Positions 14,437-21,961 of a DNA stretch of 26,891 bases are shown here, piece after piece; position 1 is the stretch's first letter; the number at the start of each line of letters is the position of its first letter. The notes beneath the pieces were generated by a model, which was not told the DNA's origin, did no database searches, and saw nothing but the letters and a program-made list of their open reading frames with translations. Origin of the DNA: CAZFNQ01 sp964652125 (GTDB lineage Bacteria; Patescibacteriota; Saccharimonadia; Saccharimonadales; JANWIN01); assembly GCA_964652125.1 (NCBI GenBank), contig CAZZAE010000006.1, positions 1 through 26,891 of the forward strand, read 5' to 3'. Position numbers and translations under genes: made by a program.

Positions 14437-15195
14437 ATGACAGAATCTTTATTTCGAAATAGAGCTGAGCAACTAAGAGAACAGTATCCAGATAGAACTG
14501 GTGAAAGACTTGCAAGAGAGGCTGCAGAAAAACAAGCCAGGGTACGGGCCAGGCAAGTACAAAGTCGACAACGAGCTGAGGTGGCTGCTAGAAGCCAAAA
14601 AGAGGCTGAAACTGAACAAGAAAGAAAAATTGCTAGAGAGTTATTGCTAACACATTGTATAAGCATGGGTGCGGACTTAGCGGCTACTCTTTCAGAAATG
14701 GGCATCAGCCCAGTTCTAAAGGCGAAGGTGAAGGTACAGGTTGAAGACTCTGCACCTACGCCTGCAGGCCTCCCTACAAGGTTATTAAACGCATTTCGTC
14801 CAAACAAACATTTCTATAAGCCAGAAGTTTACGAAGAAGATTATGGAGTAGTTGGCTATTGGCGTTTAACTGAATCAGATAGTTTTTGGCTTCCTGCGCG
14901 AGAAGCATCGTATGGGGGACAAAAAGCTCCGCATCCACACTGGGATGGTGGTGGGCCATATGTTGCACCAACAGAAGCAGCAGAATCAAAATTTAGACCA
15001 AGCGGTGGCATGGAAGATCATGGCATTGGCTTACTTCAATCAAGTGAGCTGGTTAATTACAGTCAACAAAAAAGGATTAAAGCAAACGCCTCAGTTTCAC
15101 AAATACACGCATCTCCGGTAGCTAGCTTAGAACAATTCGAGGAATTGTGTGTAAACTTACTCGAGAAAGAAATCGTTCGAACTAACCAGAGATAA
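14437..15195 (+). CDS. Hypothetical protein with an N-terminal charged coiled coil
   Basis: 252 residues. Residues about 5-70 form a long Arg/Glu/Gln/Ala helix (RAEQLREQYPDR, REAAEKQARVRARQVQSR and on), very likely a coiled coil. The middle is Gly/Pro-rich and aromatic (FWLPAREASYGG, HPHWDGGGPYVAP), and a C-terminal helix ends LEQFEELCVNLLEKEIVR. There is no signal peptide or membrane segment. I recognise no family. The start at ATG 14437 is set by the promoter; an ORF start further upstream (14380) would lie before the -10. A terminator follows the stop by about 50 nt. Confidence 0.7.
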   Translation: MTESLFRNRAEQLREQYPDRTGERLAREAAEKQARVRARQVQSRQRAEVAARSQKEAETEQERKIARELLLTHCISMGADLAATLSEMGISPVLKAKVKVQVEDSAPTPAGLPTRLLNAFRPNKHFYKPEVYEEDYGVVGYWRLTESDSFWLPAREASYGGQKAPHPHWDGGGPYVAPTEAAESKFRPSGGMEDHGIGLLQSSELVNYSQQKRIKANASVSQIHASPVASLEQFEELCVNLLEKEIVRTNQR

Positions 15196-15248
15196 GTAGC
15201 TCAGGGTCATCAAGCCCTAGGAAAATAGTCGATGTCGAACAATACAAT

Positions 15249-15273
15249 AACCCACCTTTCGGCGGGTTTTTGT
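15249..15273 (+). terminator. Intrinsic terminator
   Basis: AACCC-A-CC stem with GG-C-GGGTT, one A/C mismatch, loop TTTC (15257-15260), followed by TTTTTGT. It closes the 14437-15195 transcript. Confidence 0.8.
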
Positions 15274-15323
15274 ACACACCTATTATTTATTCTTCGAAGG
15301 AGGAGGGGAGGAACCGCTTATTC

Positions 15324-15348
15324 TTGGCTGAGGAAGAGGGATTCGAAC
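15324..15348 (-). repeat. Imperfect copy of the tRNA-Gln 3' end (possible attachment-site remnant)
   Basis: 25 nt that match 17473-17497 without gaps at 23 positions, same orientation. It covers the CCA end, the acceptor 3' strand and the T-loop, then similarity stops at once: the following bases do not form a T-stem, so it is not a tRNA gene. A displaced tRNA 3' end in direct orientation downstream of the intact tRNA is the usual trace of integration at a tRNA gene. Confidence 0.5.
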
Positions 15349-15444
15349 TAACACTAATATACTGCCATCGAATTTAATGACTTGCTCTATACTAGTTTAC
15401 AATTCATCACTGTCAAAATGATTATTTGGTACTTGGAAATGCTT

Positions 15445-15933
15445 TTACCGGACGAAGCCTGGCGCACTCATTGACTCCATTGAAATCCCATACTTTTCAA
15501 GTTCATGCGCTTGCCGAATAACAATTTGCACTTGCTCTTCTGTATAAGTACTTGAGTGGTTCTTAGGGTTAATTTCTACGATATTGCCCTCATTATCTGC
15601 ATCGGTAACAAATATCGGCTCAAGACCATACGGACCATATGATACTCGGGCTAGGGTCTCAGGGTGAGCCTTAACTAGATGATATGAGTGAACACCAGGA
15701 TAGCGGTGGTCATGATTGCGCCGTACAGTTGCAACAAGAGGAAGTTCGGTTCGTGCAAAAGAACTTAATTTTGCTTGTTCGTCTGAATTTACTCCACCAT
15801 AATACCGGTCTACACACTCAATCCATGCTGCATATACACCACTTTCGAGCTGTTCCATAGCATGTCGCCTTAGTGTATCTTCTAGGCTCTCACTAAATTC
15901 TGGAGACTGAGGAAAACTATCAGGCTGATTCAT
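15445..15933 (-). CDS. Conserved hypothetical protein, paralogue of the product of 2856-3323
   Basis: A soluble protein of 162 residues. After a disordered acidic start (MNQPDSFPQSPEFSESLED) comes a helical part, then SYHLVKAHPETLARVSYG and a C-terminal part with STYTEEQVQIVIRQAHELEKYG. It shares with the 155-residue product of 2856-3323 the ordered motifs LPLVA/LPLAV, AHPET/IHPDT and T-x-x-Q-x-x-I-x-x-x-QA-x-x-LE, so both belong to one uncharacterised family. TATAAT at 15946-15941 lies 7 nt before the ATG, making the mRNA leaderless, as for its paralogue. It lies inside the segment bounded by tRNA-Gln and the repeat. No function is assigned. Confidence 0.75.
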   Translation of the reverse strand: MNQPDSFPQSPEFSESLEDTLRRHAMEQLESGVYAAWIECVDRYYGGVNSDEQAKLSSFARTELPLVATVRRNHDHRYPGVHSYHLVKAHPETLARVSYGPYGLEPIFVTDADNEGNIVEINPKNHSSTYTEEQVQIVIRQAHELEKYGISMESMSAPGFVR

Positions 15934-15940
15934 AAGAATT

Positions 15941-15946
15941 ATTATA
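15941..15946 (-). promoter_or_regulatory. -10 box of the 15445-15933 gene
   Basis: TATAAT on the minus strand with 7 nt to the ATG at 15933. Confidence 0.55.
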
Positions 15947-15973
15947 TAATAATAAACTAACTATTAACAACAA

Positions 15974-16078
15974 GCTGCCCCAACTGGGATTCTAACTAAG
16001 TGGTCTCTGTTAGGCAGTCTTTACAGAAGCGGAACTATACTGCGTAACAACACAGTCTATTTCCATTAAGCAGCTGCT
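15974..16078 (-). other. Degenerate tRNA-like sequence in an otherwise gene-free stretch
   Basis: The gap 15934-16214 holds the promoters of both flanking genes and this stretch. On the minus strand it shows a D-arm-like CTTAATGG near 16070-16063 and a T-loop/acceptor-like TTAGAATCCCAGTTGGGGC near 15995-15977, in the right order but with a spoiled T-stem and too much sequence between. It reads as the decayed remains of a tRNA gene, or as chance. No intact cloverleaf can be drawn. Confidence 0.25.
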
Positions 16079-16214
16079 GGCTGCGTATCTGCTACGAGGT
16101 TAGAACTATTTCAATGACTTTTATTTAGATATGCGAGCACTCAACTAAGATTGTGACATGTTAAACTATAAACACTAGCGATAAAGAGGGCATTGAAAAA
16201 GAAAGGCTTTACTT

Positions 16215-16679
16215 ATGGCCCGGCTTCCTAAGGTTGGTGGTGATACTGGTGATTGGGGAACTATTCTTAATGACTTTTTAGAAGTGTCCCACAAAGCCGA
16301 CGGAACATTGCGACCGACAACCGTTACCGCCGGCTCGTATGTTGCAGCAAATATCACGGTTAATGCTGATGGCCGCGTCATGCAGGCTAGTAGTAGCACG
16401 GCCAGAATTTCTATACAGAATGCCGACTACGACGTGAGTGCCAACTACCCGGAGATTGTCTTAGCTGATGCGGCCTCGGCATCACTGACGATTACTCTCC
16501 CGCCATTGGCAGGTAATAAGAACCTTTATACGATTAAGAAGATTGATAGCTCAATCAACCAAGTGACAATAGGCACTACCGCCAGCCAAACTATAGATGG
16601 TGGGTTGGACGCAGTGTTGCTGGTGCAATATGCCAGTATTACACTTGTATCAAACGGTATAGAATGGAATGTAATATGA
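16215..16679 (+). CDS. Phage-tail-like structural protein with WGTILNDF motif
   Basis: 154 residues. It opens MARLPKVGGDTGDWGTILND, an N-terminal module I recall from many Patescibacteria and from tail-fibre-like proteins, where the short WGTILNDFL segment heads diverse receptor-binding or structural tails. The remainder (ADAASASLTITLPPLAGNK, NLYTIKKIDSSINQVTIG) is a repeated beta-strand pattern as in phage base-plate and fibre tips. No signal peptide. A ribosome site AAAGG lies 8 nt before ATG 16215, and TAAACT at 16162-16167 may be the -10. It forms a two-gene unit with 16690-17436. Base composition is visibly richer in G+C than the flanks, hinting at transfer. Phage origin is inference. 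Confidence 0.7.
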   Translation: MARLPKVGGDTGDWGTILNDFLEVSHKADGTLRPTTVTAGSYVAANITVNADGRVMQASSSTARISIQNADYDVSANYPEIVLADAASASLTITLPPLAGNKNLYTIKKIDSSINQVTIGTTASQTIDGGLDAVLLVQYASITLVSNGIEWNVI

Positions 16680-16689
16680 GGAACCACTA

Positions 16690-17436
16690 ATGGCATATAA
16701 TCCACAAAACCGAAACGGTCAAGCAACTAAAGCCAACTCAACACCAGTAGTACTGGCTAGTGATCAGAATAATGCCTTAGAAACTGGTGGCAATCTTGAC
16801 ACCGTAGCGTCTTATACCAATCGAGCTCCTACAGCTGTCGCAATATCTACGCTACAAACCTCCTTGAATACTATCAGTACAAATATTGGTAATTCCGGAA
16901 CTAGCCTACAAACCACACTTAATAACATGAACACTTCCATTAATACCCTTAATATCAATATGCCTGCTCCATCGTCTACCTCCAGCCCTGCTCCTGGATC
17001 AGCGCGCACCATAGGTGCTAAAGGGGTAAGTTCTGACCCGGCCAACACTACATCGGGTTTTACGACTATTCCAATCACTGACCTTGCCGGCAAGTTAATA
17101 ACCATGCCCTATGCTATCAACCAAAATTTTGTTTCGGGTGTAGCTTCAGCCACAGACACTACATCGACTTCAGTAATTGCTAATTCTGCGGCAGGTATAA
17201 AGATATATATTACGGGCATTGTAATAGTGAATACTGGGAATACTACAGCTAACGTGAATATTCAAAATGGTAGCGGAGGCACTACACTGCTAGTTGGGAT
17301 AGCACCCGCCGGAAATGGCCAAACCATTGCTTTGCCGGTACCTATACCAACATCTGCAGCTACAGGTGTTTATTTTGCATCTGGCACCAACTCTTCTACT
17401 ATCTATGTGACTGTCACGGGTTACAAGGGCACATAA
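16690..17436 (+). CDS. Phage virion-like structural protein
   Basis: 248 residues, rich in Thr, Ser, Asn and Ala. The start PQNRNGQATKANSTPVVLAS, followed by DQN, is the kind of segment found in phage structural proteins (ANS-x-PVVLASDQ). A helical stretch of spaced LQTSLNTISTNIGNS-type repeats (about 50-90) could form a trimeric stalk, then a Pro/Ser linker (about 95-110) and a beta-rich C-terminal domain of about 110 residues (VANSAAGIKIYITGIVIVNT, IALPVPIPTSAATGVYFASG). A ribosome site GAGG overlaps the end of the upstream gene, and only 10 nt separate them, so the two are co-transcribed and probably co-assembled. No holin, capsid or integrase gene is present. Confidence 0.7.
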   Translation: MAYNPQNRNGQATKANSTPVVLASDQNNALETGGNLDTVASYTNRAPTAVAISTLQTSLNTISTNIGNSGTSLQTTLNNMNTSINTLNINMPAPSSTSSPAPGSARTIGAKGVSSDPANTTSGFTTIPITDLAGKLITMPYAINQNFVSGVASATDTTSTSVIANSAAGIKIYITGIVIVNTGNTTANVNIQNGSGGTTLLVGIAPAGNGQTIALPVPIPTSAATGVYFASGTNSSTIYVTVTGYKGT

Positions 17437-17472
17437 TAAGTTCTATTAAAAAGTTGAACGCTTACGTCCAAT

Positions 17473-17497
17473 TTGGCTGGGGATGAGGGATTCGAAC
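17473..17497 (-). repeat. tRNA-Gln 3' end, intact partner of the 15324-15348 repeat
   Basis: The 25-nt tRNA end matched at 23 positions by 15324-15348, 2149 nt away in the same orientation. The material between lies downstream of the tRNA 3' end. Confidence 0.5.
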
Positions 17498-17547
17498 CCC
17501 CGATCCTGGGACCAGAACCCAGTGCCTTACCGCTTGGCCAATCCCCA
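17474..17547 (-). tRNA. tRNA-Gln(CTG)
   Basis: A 74-nt cloverleaf with the CCA encoded. The acceptor stem is TGGGGAT with ATCCCCA, discriminator G. The D-arm is GCC-AAGCGGTAA-GGC, the anticodon stem CTGGG/CCCAG with loop TTCTGGT (anticodon CTG), the variable loop 4 nt, and the T-arm GGGGG-TTCGAAT-CCCTC with one G-T pair. The U1-A72 first pair and the sequence match bacterial tRNA-Gln closely. Only this one tRNA lies in the window. Confidence 0.97.
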
Positions 17548-17617
17548 ACGTCGCTAACAGCGTGTATTGTAGCAAGTTGTATCTGTAAAGACCAGCAGTG
17601 GTGTATACTGAAAATTA

Positions 17618-18265
17618 ATGAAACTTGCGCACTTGCATCACAAAAACCTGCACCTTAGAGAGCCAATTTGGCATGTCCAAGTAGCTGTTTTAGTTGCTAT
17701 TGGTTTACAACTTACGCTTAGTAACGATCTAGCTCTTGGACCTAAGTATGCTATAGCCGGATTTGAAGTATTATTACTGCTGGCATTAGCTATTATTAAC
17801 CCTGGAGAGCGTTCAGCTCGTTTACACGTTCGGCGTACCTTAGCCGTAATTTTGATTGCATTAATCTCTGCCGTGAACTTAGGCTCACTTATTATAGTTT
17901 TAGATGCCTTATTCAATGGCAGCACTATTAGCGGTCATCAATTACTGGTTTCTGCAGTTACTATTTATCTGACAAACATAATAATGTTTGGATTGTGGTA
18001 TTGGGAACTAGATAATGTTGCCAAGGCGCAACGAGACTTTTTGTTTCCACAAATGTCTTCAAGTGCTGCAGCTACGAAACAACCCAATTGGCAACCGGCT
18101 TTCTTTGATTACCTTTATATTTCTATAACAAATGGATCAGCTTTTAGCCCAACTGATTCCATGCCCCTTACTCACCGCGCAAAGCTCCTTATGACGTCTC
18201 AATCAATGACCTCTCTAGTAGTTGTGGTGTTAGTAACAGCTAGGGCTGTAAACGTCCTATCTTAG
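17618..18265 (+). CDS. DUF1345-like integral membrane protein
   Basis: 215 residues with five hydrophobic segments (near 22-37, 45-62, 74-100, 108-132 and 190-210). The block FFDYLYISITNGSAFSPTDS near 165-184, followed by MPLTHRAKLLMTSQSMTSLV, is the signature region of DUF1345-like proteins (DYLY-x-x-T, SPTD, R-AK-LL). Family function is unknown; the FSPTD-x-x-PL segment has been compared loosely with ion-channel pore loops, a resemblance I would not press. The start ATG 17618 is 8 nt after TATACT (17604-17609), so the mRNA is leaderless. It is divergent from tRNA-Gln. Confidence 0.8.
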   Translation: MKLAHLHHKNLHLREPIWHVQVAVLVAIGLQLTLSNDLALGPKYAIAGFEVLLLLALAIINPGERSARLHVRRTLAVILIALISAVNLGSLIIVLDALFNGSTISGHQLLVSAVTIYLTNIIMFGLWYWELDNVAKAQRDFLFPQMSSSAAATKQPNWQPAFFDYLYISITNGSAFSPTDSMPLTHRAKLLMTSQSMTSLVVVVLVTARAVNVLS

Positions 18266-18284
18266 GTAAATCCTTTTATTGATT

Positions 18285-18857
18285 TCATCTATAACGAGGA
18301 TGTATTTTTAGTAATCTGGCCTCCCGTTGTTCGTCATCTTCTGGTTTGACGCCATTCAAGATAAGATACGACAATGCAAAAACGGCCACTTCATTTCCAA
18401 GAAATTCTGATGATCTCAAAATGCTATAAGGGTTTGGCGAAGGATTTGTATTTACGTTAAAGTCTGGCCCCAGTACGCGCTTAAATGTCCAGCCGCCACG
18501 AGGTGAGTGCAAATTTACAGTAACGATATGAATATTAGGATCAGTTTTTGGCGTCAGGTTCCTGTGTTTTTTTGTGAAGTGGGCATTTCCAATTGTATCT
18601 CGTGAATGATTTTCGTACTCCATTGGTAAAGCTTCGGTAATCGGAAATCTTCTAGCATAATAATCTTGGGCATACTCAAACATATCTACACTATCCCCAC
18701 CCGCCATGATTATACGTCCCAAAGTGCCAGTGGCACGTATTGCAAAAGCTAAATCTACAGCGGTTTCTACCCGAAGTTTAGTATCTAATACCAAATCATT
18801 TTCAGTTCGACCACCATTTAACGCTATAACCGTATTAGAACCTTCAATTAAAGCCAT
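18285..18857 (-). CDS. YdcF/ElyC-like (DUF218) protein
   Basis: 190 residues. The Rossmann-like DUF218 core is visible: VIALNGGRTEN at the first strand, GRIIMAGGDS at the second, ENHSRDTIGNAHFTKK (the Ser-Arg-Asp-T-x-x-N motif of the family), and IHIVTVNLHSPRGGWTFKRV. ElyC/SanA members act in envelope integrity, but those have an N-terminal membrane anchor, which this one lacks, so it is probably cytoplasmic and nearer YdcF, a protein of unknown reaction. TATTAT at 18870-18865 lies 7 nt before the ATG, so it has its own promoter although it follows rarA by 77 nt on the same strand. Confidence 0.82.
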   Translation of the reverse strand: MALIEGSNTVIALNGGRTENDLVLDTKLRVETAVDLAFAIRATGTLGRIIMAGGDSVDMFEYAQDYYARRFPITEALPMEYENHSRDTIGNAHFTKKHRNLTPKTDPNIHIVTVNLHSPRGGWTFKRVLGPDFNVNTNPSPNPYSILRSSEFLGNEVAVFALSYLILNGVKPEDDEQREARLLKIHPRYR

Positions 18858-18934
18858 TAAGCTTATAATAACATAATAAGGTACCTATAGCAATTTTTGC
18901 CAAGTCGTCTGCAATAATGTTTAGTTTGTTAATA

Positions 18935-20113
18935 CTAAAAGAGATTCAAATCAGCTAAATCATCTGGCAAAAAACCTTTAGGATGTTTAAAACCAGCTTC
19001 CCATTTGGTACCTTTCTGGTAACCCAATTTTTTCATTAGCTGAGTTGGGGCGTTACGAAGATGCAGTGGTACTGGTAAATCTGGATATTCTTGGGCAGCT
19101 TTTAGTGCTACGCTCATGGCGTTAGCAATAGCTCTAGACTTCTGGCATTTAGCCAATACTGTAGCGCAGTGGAAGAGATTGTATTGACACTCTGGCATTC
19201 CTATTCTCTCCACAGCCTGAAAGGTAGCGACTGCTAGATTTAATGCCGGCGATGCTGCGATACCGACGTCTTCACTAGCAAAAATGACCATACGCCGGGC
19301 AATGAATTTAGGGTCCTCACCAGCCTGAAGCATTCGAGCCATGTAATAAAGAGCAGCGTTGGCGTCACTACCTCTCATGCTTTTGATAAAAGCACTGATA
19401 ATGTTGTAGTGATTTTCGCCGGCTTTATCATAACCCGGTACTCGTTTTTGAGCGGCAGTTTCAATAATGTTGGTATTTATGACACCCTTCGTTAATTGAG
19501 TAGCAAGTTCCAGATTTCCAAGTGCGACGCGCGCATCGCCACCGGCTAACTCAGCTAGTAGGTCAATACTCTTAATTGGCAATCGCTTGAGTCCTAATTT
19601 TTCGGATTTAGCAGCTTTTTTAATGATTTTAATAATATCGTTTTTGTTTAGCGGTTCCAGCACTAAGACTCTACTACGACTGAGAAGAGGATTTATTACT
19701 TCGAAGCTAGGATTTTCAGTCGTTGCCCCAATTAGAATAATAGTACCATTTTCAACATACGGTAAAAAAGCGTCTTGTTGGGCCTTATTGAAGCGATGTA
19801 TTTCATCCACAAACAAAATGGTTTGCATGCCTAATCTTTTATTTTGTTTAGCCAACTCGATAACTCTAGTAACATCGGCTTTTCCTGAACTAACAGCACT
19901 TATCTCAACAAACTCAGCTCCCGTTTCACTGGCAATTATTCGTGCCAACGTAGTTTTACCACTTCCAGGTGGACCCCATAATACCAGGCTTGCAGGTTGC
20001 TTTTTGGCTATCATCTCTCGGATAATTTTGCCCTCATTGACCAAATGCGCTTGCCCAATAACCTCACTTAACTTTTGAGGTCTCATTCTCTCCGCTAACG
20101 GAACTAGCTCCAT
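18935..20113 (-). CDS. rarA: Replication-associated recombination protein A (AAA+ ATPase)
   Basis: 392 residues, the family's normal range. It opens MELVPLAERMRPQKLSEVIG, the usual N-terminus. Walker A GPPGSGKT is at 47-54, Walker B ILFVDE at 99-104, sensor 1 GATTENP at 129-135, and the arginine finger at LLSRSRV. The C-terminal part (ASEDVGIAASPALNLAVATF, AYP-type PLHLRNAPTQLMKKLGY and GFLPDDL) is the tetramerisation/MgsA region. RarA acts at stalled replication forks, loaded through SSB and clamp-loader-like chemistry. TATAAT at 20125-20120 lies 6 nt before the ATG. Confidence 0.97.
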   Translation of the reverse strand: MELVPLAERMRPQKLSEVIGQAHLVNEGKIIREMIAKKQPASLVLWGPPGSGKTTLARIIASETGAEFVEISAVSSGKADVTRVIELAKQNKRLGMQTILFVDEIHRFNKAQQDAFLPYVENGTIILIGATTENPSFEVINPLLSRSRVLVLEPLNKNDIIKIIKKAAKSEKLGLKRLPIKSIDLLAELAGGDARVALGNLELATQLTKGVINTNIIETAAQKRVPGYDKAGENHYNIISAFIKSMRGSDANAALYYMARMLQAGEDPKFIARRMVIFASEDVGIAASPALNLAVATFQAVERIGMPECQYNLFHCATVLAKCQKSRAIANAMSVALKAAQEYPDLPVPLHLRNAPTQLMKKLGYQKGTKWEAGFKHPKGFLPDDLADLNLF

Positions 20114-20248
20114 ACACCCATTATATCGTGCTAAGAGGAAGTGAGAGCCAATATTAAATAGTTTTTAGGTTTGACGACTAAGCTTTAGCGTGTTTAAATA
20201 AAATCAAATGCTTCGCATGAAACAAAAATTAGGGATTGGAGCCAACTA

Positions 20249-20935
20249 GTGCTCGTGCCTGTAGAACAATCACAGGCACAACCCCAAATACCTTTTGATG
20301 CGCGCTTAGTTGATCCTAAGAAAGAAAAGATCGATACCCCAGTAGATGACCGTGGTCTAGTTGACGTAACCAAACTGATTGAAAGCGTAAAAGCCACTGT
20401 ACACCCGGATTTTGAGTGGCCAACTAGTTTACGCGAACCCGATGAACACCACTTTTATTGGTATAAATCGCTTTATCCTAGTGAAGTAGATGGTGAGAGT
20501 ACAAACTTGGCTATTTTTAAGGGTTTACCAATCCATAAAGGATTAGTTCCCAGAACCTTTCACGATTGGCTCCATCAAGTAACTATTCCACCTGAAGTAC
20601 CGGAACCTGAAGTAATTGAATATAGAATAGAGGCCTGGGACGTAGCTGCAACATTATTTCAAGGCATACAAAATCAAAGATCTAGAATTGTGAGAAGGTT
20701 CAAGCGGGATTATAAAAATGACAGTGAATTCATGGACGAAGACACTATTAACCAGCGTATGATAAATCAAATTGCAGAAGATAATTTTCCAACCTGGCAT
20801 AGAAATATCGAAAGATTAAGACTATTACCACCAGATTTTAGATTGATAAGTCCTAACGAGACACCAGTTGTTCTAATGAATGAACTTGCCAAGATTGTCT
20901 CAAGGAATAATTTATATCTAGTACCCTCGTCCTAA
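20249..20935 (+). CDS. Conserved hypothetical protein
   Basis: 228 residues, soluble, no signal peptide. A Pro/Asp-rich start (about 1-45) is followed by a compact middle with EPDEHHFYWYKSLYP, GLVPRTFHDWLHQVTIPPE and VIEYRIEAWDVAATLFQG, then a helical C-terminus (NIERLRLLPPDF, NELAKIVSRNNLYL). The paired His in EHHFYW and FHDWLHQ could bind metal, but no enzyme family is recognised. I recall similar proteins only from Saccharibacteria-type genomes. Start GTG 20249 has GGAG 8 nt upstream, so this gene, unlike most here, is leadered. A GTG two codons on is also possible. Confidence 0.75.
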   Translation: MLVPVEQSQAQPQIPFDARLVDPKKEKIDTPVDDRGLVDVTKLIESVKATVHPDFEWPTSLREPDEHHFYWYKSLYPSEVDGESTNLAIFKGLPIHKGLVPRTFHDWLHQVTIPPEVPEPEVIEYRIEAWDVAATLFQGIQNQRSRIVRRFKRDYKNDSEFMDEDTINQRMINQIAEDNFPTWHRNIERLRLLPPDFRLISPNETPVVLMNELAKIVSRNNLYLVPSS

Positions 20936-20961
20936 AACTAAAGTACAATAGACTCTGAAAC

Positions 20962-21234
20962 ATGAGCAAGATTACTTTTAGCCAAAAGTTTTGGGAAGAT
21001 ACTCACGGAAGAGTAGTAGTATGGCAGAAACCCAATATTTGGTTAACTACTTGGTTTATCGCAATGGTTATTGGTTGGTTTTTACCTAATGGCTGGTCAG
21101 AAAAATTCTTAAGCTTTGTGTCATTATTTGCCATTATAATATGGTCTATATTGGAGCTAACTAAAGGCGTAAATTATTTCCGACGATTGTTAGGATTGCT
21201 AATTTTACTAACACTGGTTGTCTCGAGACTTTAA
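20962..21234 (+). CDS. Small integral membrane protein
   Basis: 90 residues: a soluble N-terminal segment (FSQKFWEDTHGRVVVWQKPN) followed by two or three hydrophobic helices (about 27-44, 50-64 and 72-88) separated by a short basic loop with NYFRR. The segment WEDTHGR-VVWQKPN-WL looks conserved in CPR genomes as I remember it; it may be a lineage marker protein. TACAAT at 20944-20949 implies a leader of about 6 nt. It follows the hypothetical gene by 26 nt, so co-transcription is possible. Function unknown. Confidence 0.72.
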   Translation: MSKITFSQKFWEDTHGRVVVWQKPNIWLTTWFIAMVIGWFLPNGWSEKFLSFVSLFAIIIWSILELTKGVNYFRRLLGLLILLTLVVSRL

Positions 21235-21261
21235 GTCCTAAACCATAAGCTTAAACTGACG

Positions 21262-21267
21262 TATAAT
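21262..21267 (+). promoter_or_regulatory. -10 box of the PAP2 gene
   Basis: TATAAT with 6 nt to GTG 21274; a leaderless GTG start. Confidence 0.6.
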
Positions 21268-21273
21268 ATTGAA

Positions 21274-21951
21274 GTGAATTCTAAATACAAAAAGCCAAAA
21301 TTAAATCATTTAAAGCCTAAAAATCACGCTTTTATTTCCTTGGGTAGCCTTTTTGTATTGGCTTTATCGGCGACTGCAGCTAGTGGTCAGACTTTTAGCG
21401 GTTGGGAGTACTCACTATTTAAACTTTTTTACAACCTGCCAATTGGACTAAAACCAGTATTTTTGGCCCTTACTCAATTAGGTAGTGCCTGGATGGTGCT
21501 AATTATATGTATGATAGCTTTGCTCAAACATGTCAAAGGATTGGCTCACAAAGTTCTAATTAACGGCACCATTACCTACATTGCTGCCGAATATTTAAAA
21601 CGTCTTATTGGTCGGCCTAGACCACCATTTTTTTATCACTCAATCGTGCCAAGGGAACTTTTTGTTAGCGGCAATGGCTTTCCGTCCGGACATACTGCAA
21701 TGGCGACAGTACTTGCACTAACTATGTTGCCATATTTGCCAAAGAAATATTACTGGTTGCTACCAACCTGGATTATTTCCGTGGCAATGTCTCGGATGTA
21801 TTTGGGCGTTCACGCACCTCTAGATATCATCGGAGGAGTAGCATTGGGCGTATTAATAGCCAGTTTGCAACACTTGTGGACTGCTTCAAAAGCCCAAAGA
21901 AAGCACTTGAAAAAGCGCAAGCGTGGAACTATTCTTAATACGGAAGCGTGA
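21274..21951 (+). CDS. PAP2-family phosphatase (undecaprenyl-pyrophosphate or lipid phosphatase type)
   Basis: 225 residues with six predicted membrane helices. The three phosphatase motifs are complete: KRLIGRPRP at 109-117, PSGH at 137-140 and SRMYLGVHAPLD at 173-184, giving the catalytic His140 and His180 with Asp184. The active site would face the outside of the plasma membrane, where such enzymes dephosphorylate undecaprenyl pyrophosphate or phosphatidate-type lipids. The basic C-terminus (KAQRKHLKKRKR) is cytoplasmic. Start is GTG 21274, 6 nt after TATAAT at 21262-21267; no ribosome site exists. A strong terminator follows. Confidence 0.92.
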   Translation: MNSKYKKPKLNHLKPKNHAFISLGSLFVLALSATAASGQTFSGWEYSLFKLFYNLPIGLKPVFLALTQLGSAWMVLIICMIALLKHVKGLAHKVLINGTITYIAAEYLKRLIGRPRPPFFYHSIVPRELFVSGNGFPSGHTAMATVLALTMLPYLPKKYYWLLPTWIISVAMSRMYLGVHAPLDIIGGVALGVLIASLQHLWTASKAQRKHLKKRKRGTILNTEA

Positions 21952-21961
21952 GACTTCCGTT

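Noticed and set aside
15324..15400. A second complete tRNA gene on the minus strand
   Set aside because: Only the acceptor 3' strand, CCA and T-loop are present; no T-stem, anticodon arm or 5' acceptor strand can be paired.
16812..17105. Minus-strand ORF of 97 codons
   Set aside because: Antisense to the phage-structural-like gene, which has a ribosome site and is coupled to its upstream partner.
19587..20078. Plus-strand ORF of 163 codons
   Set aside because: Complement of rarA, whose AAA+ motifs are complete.
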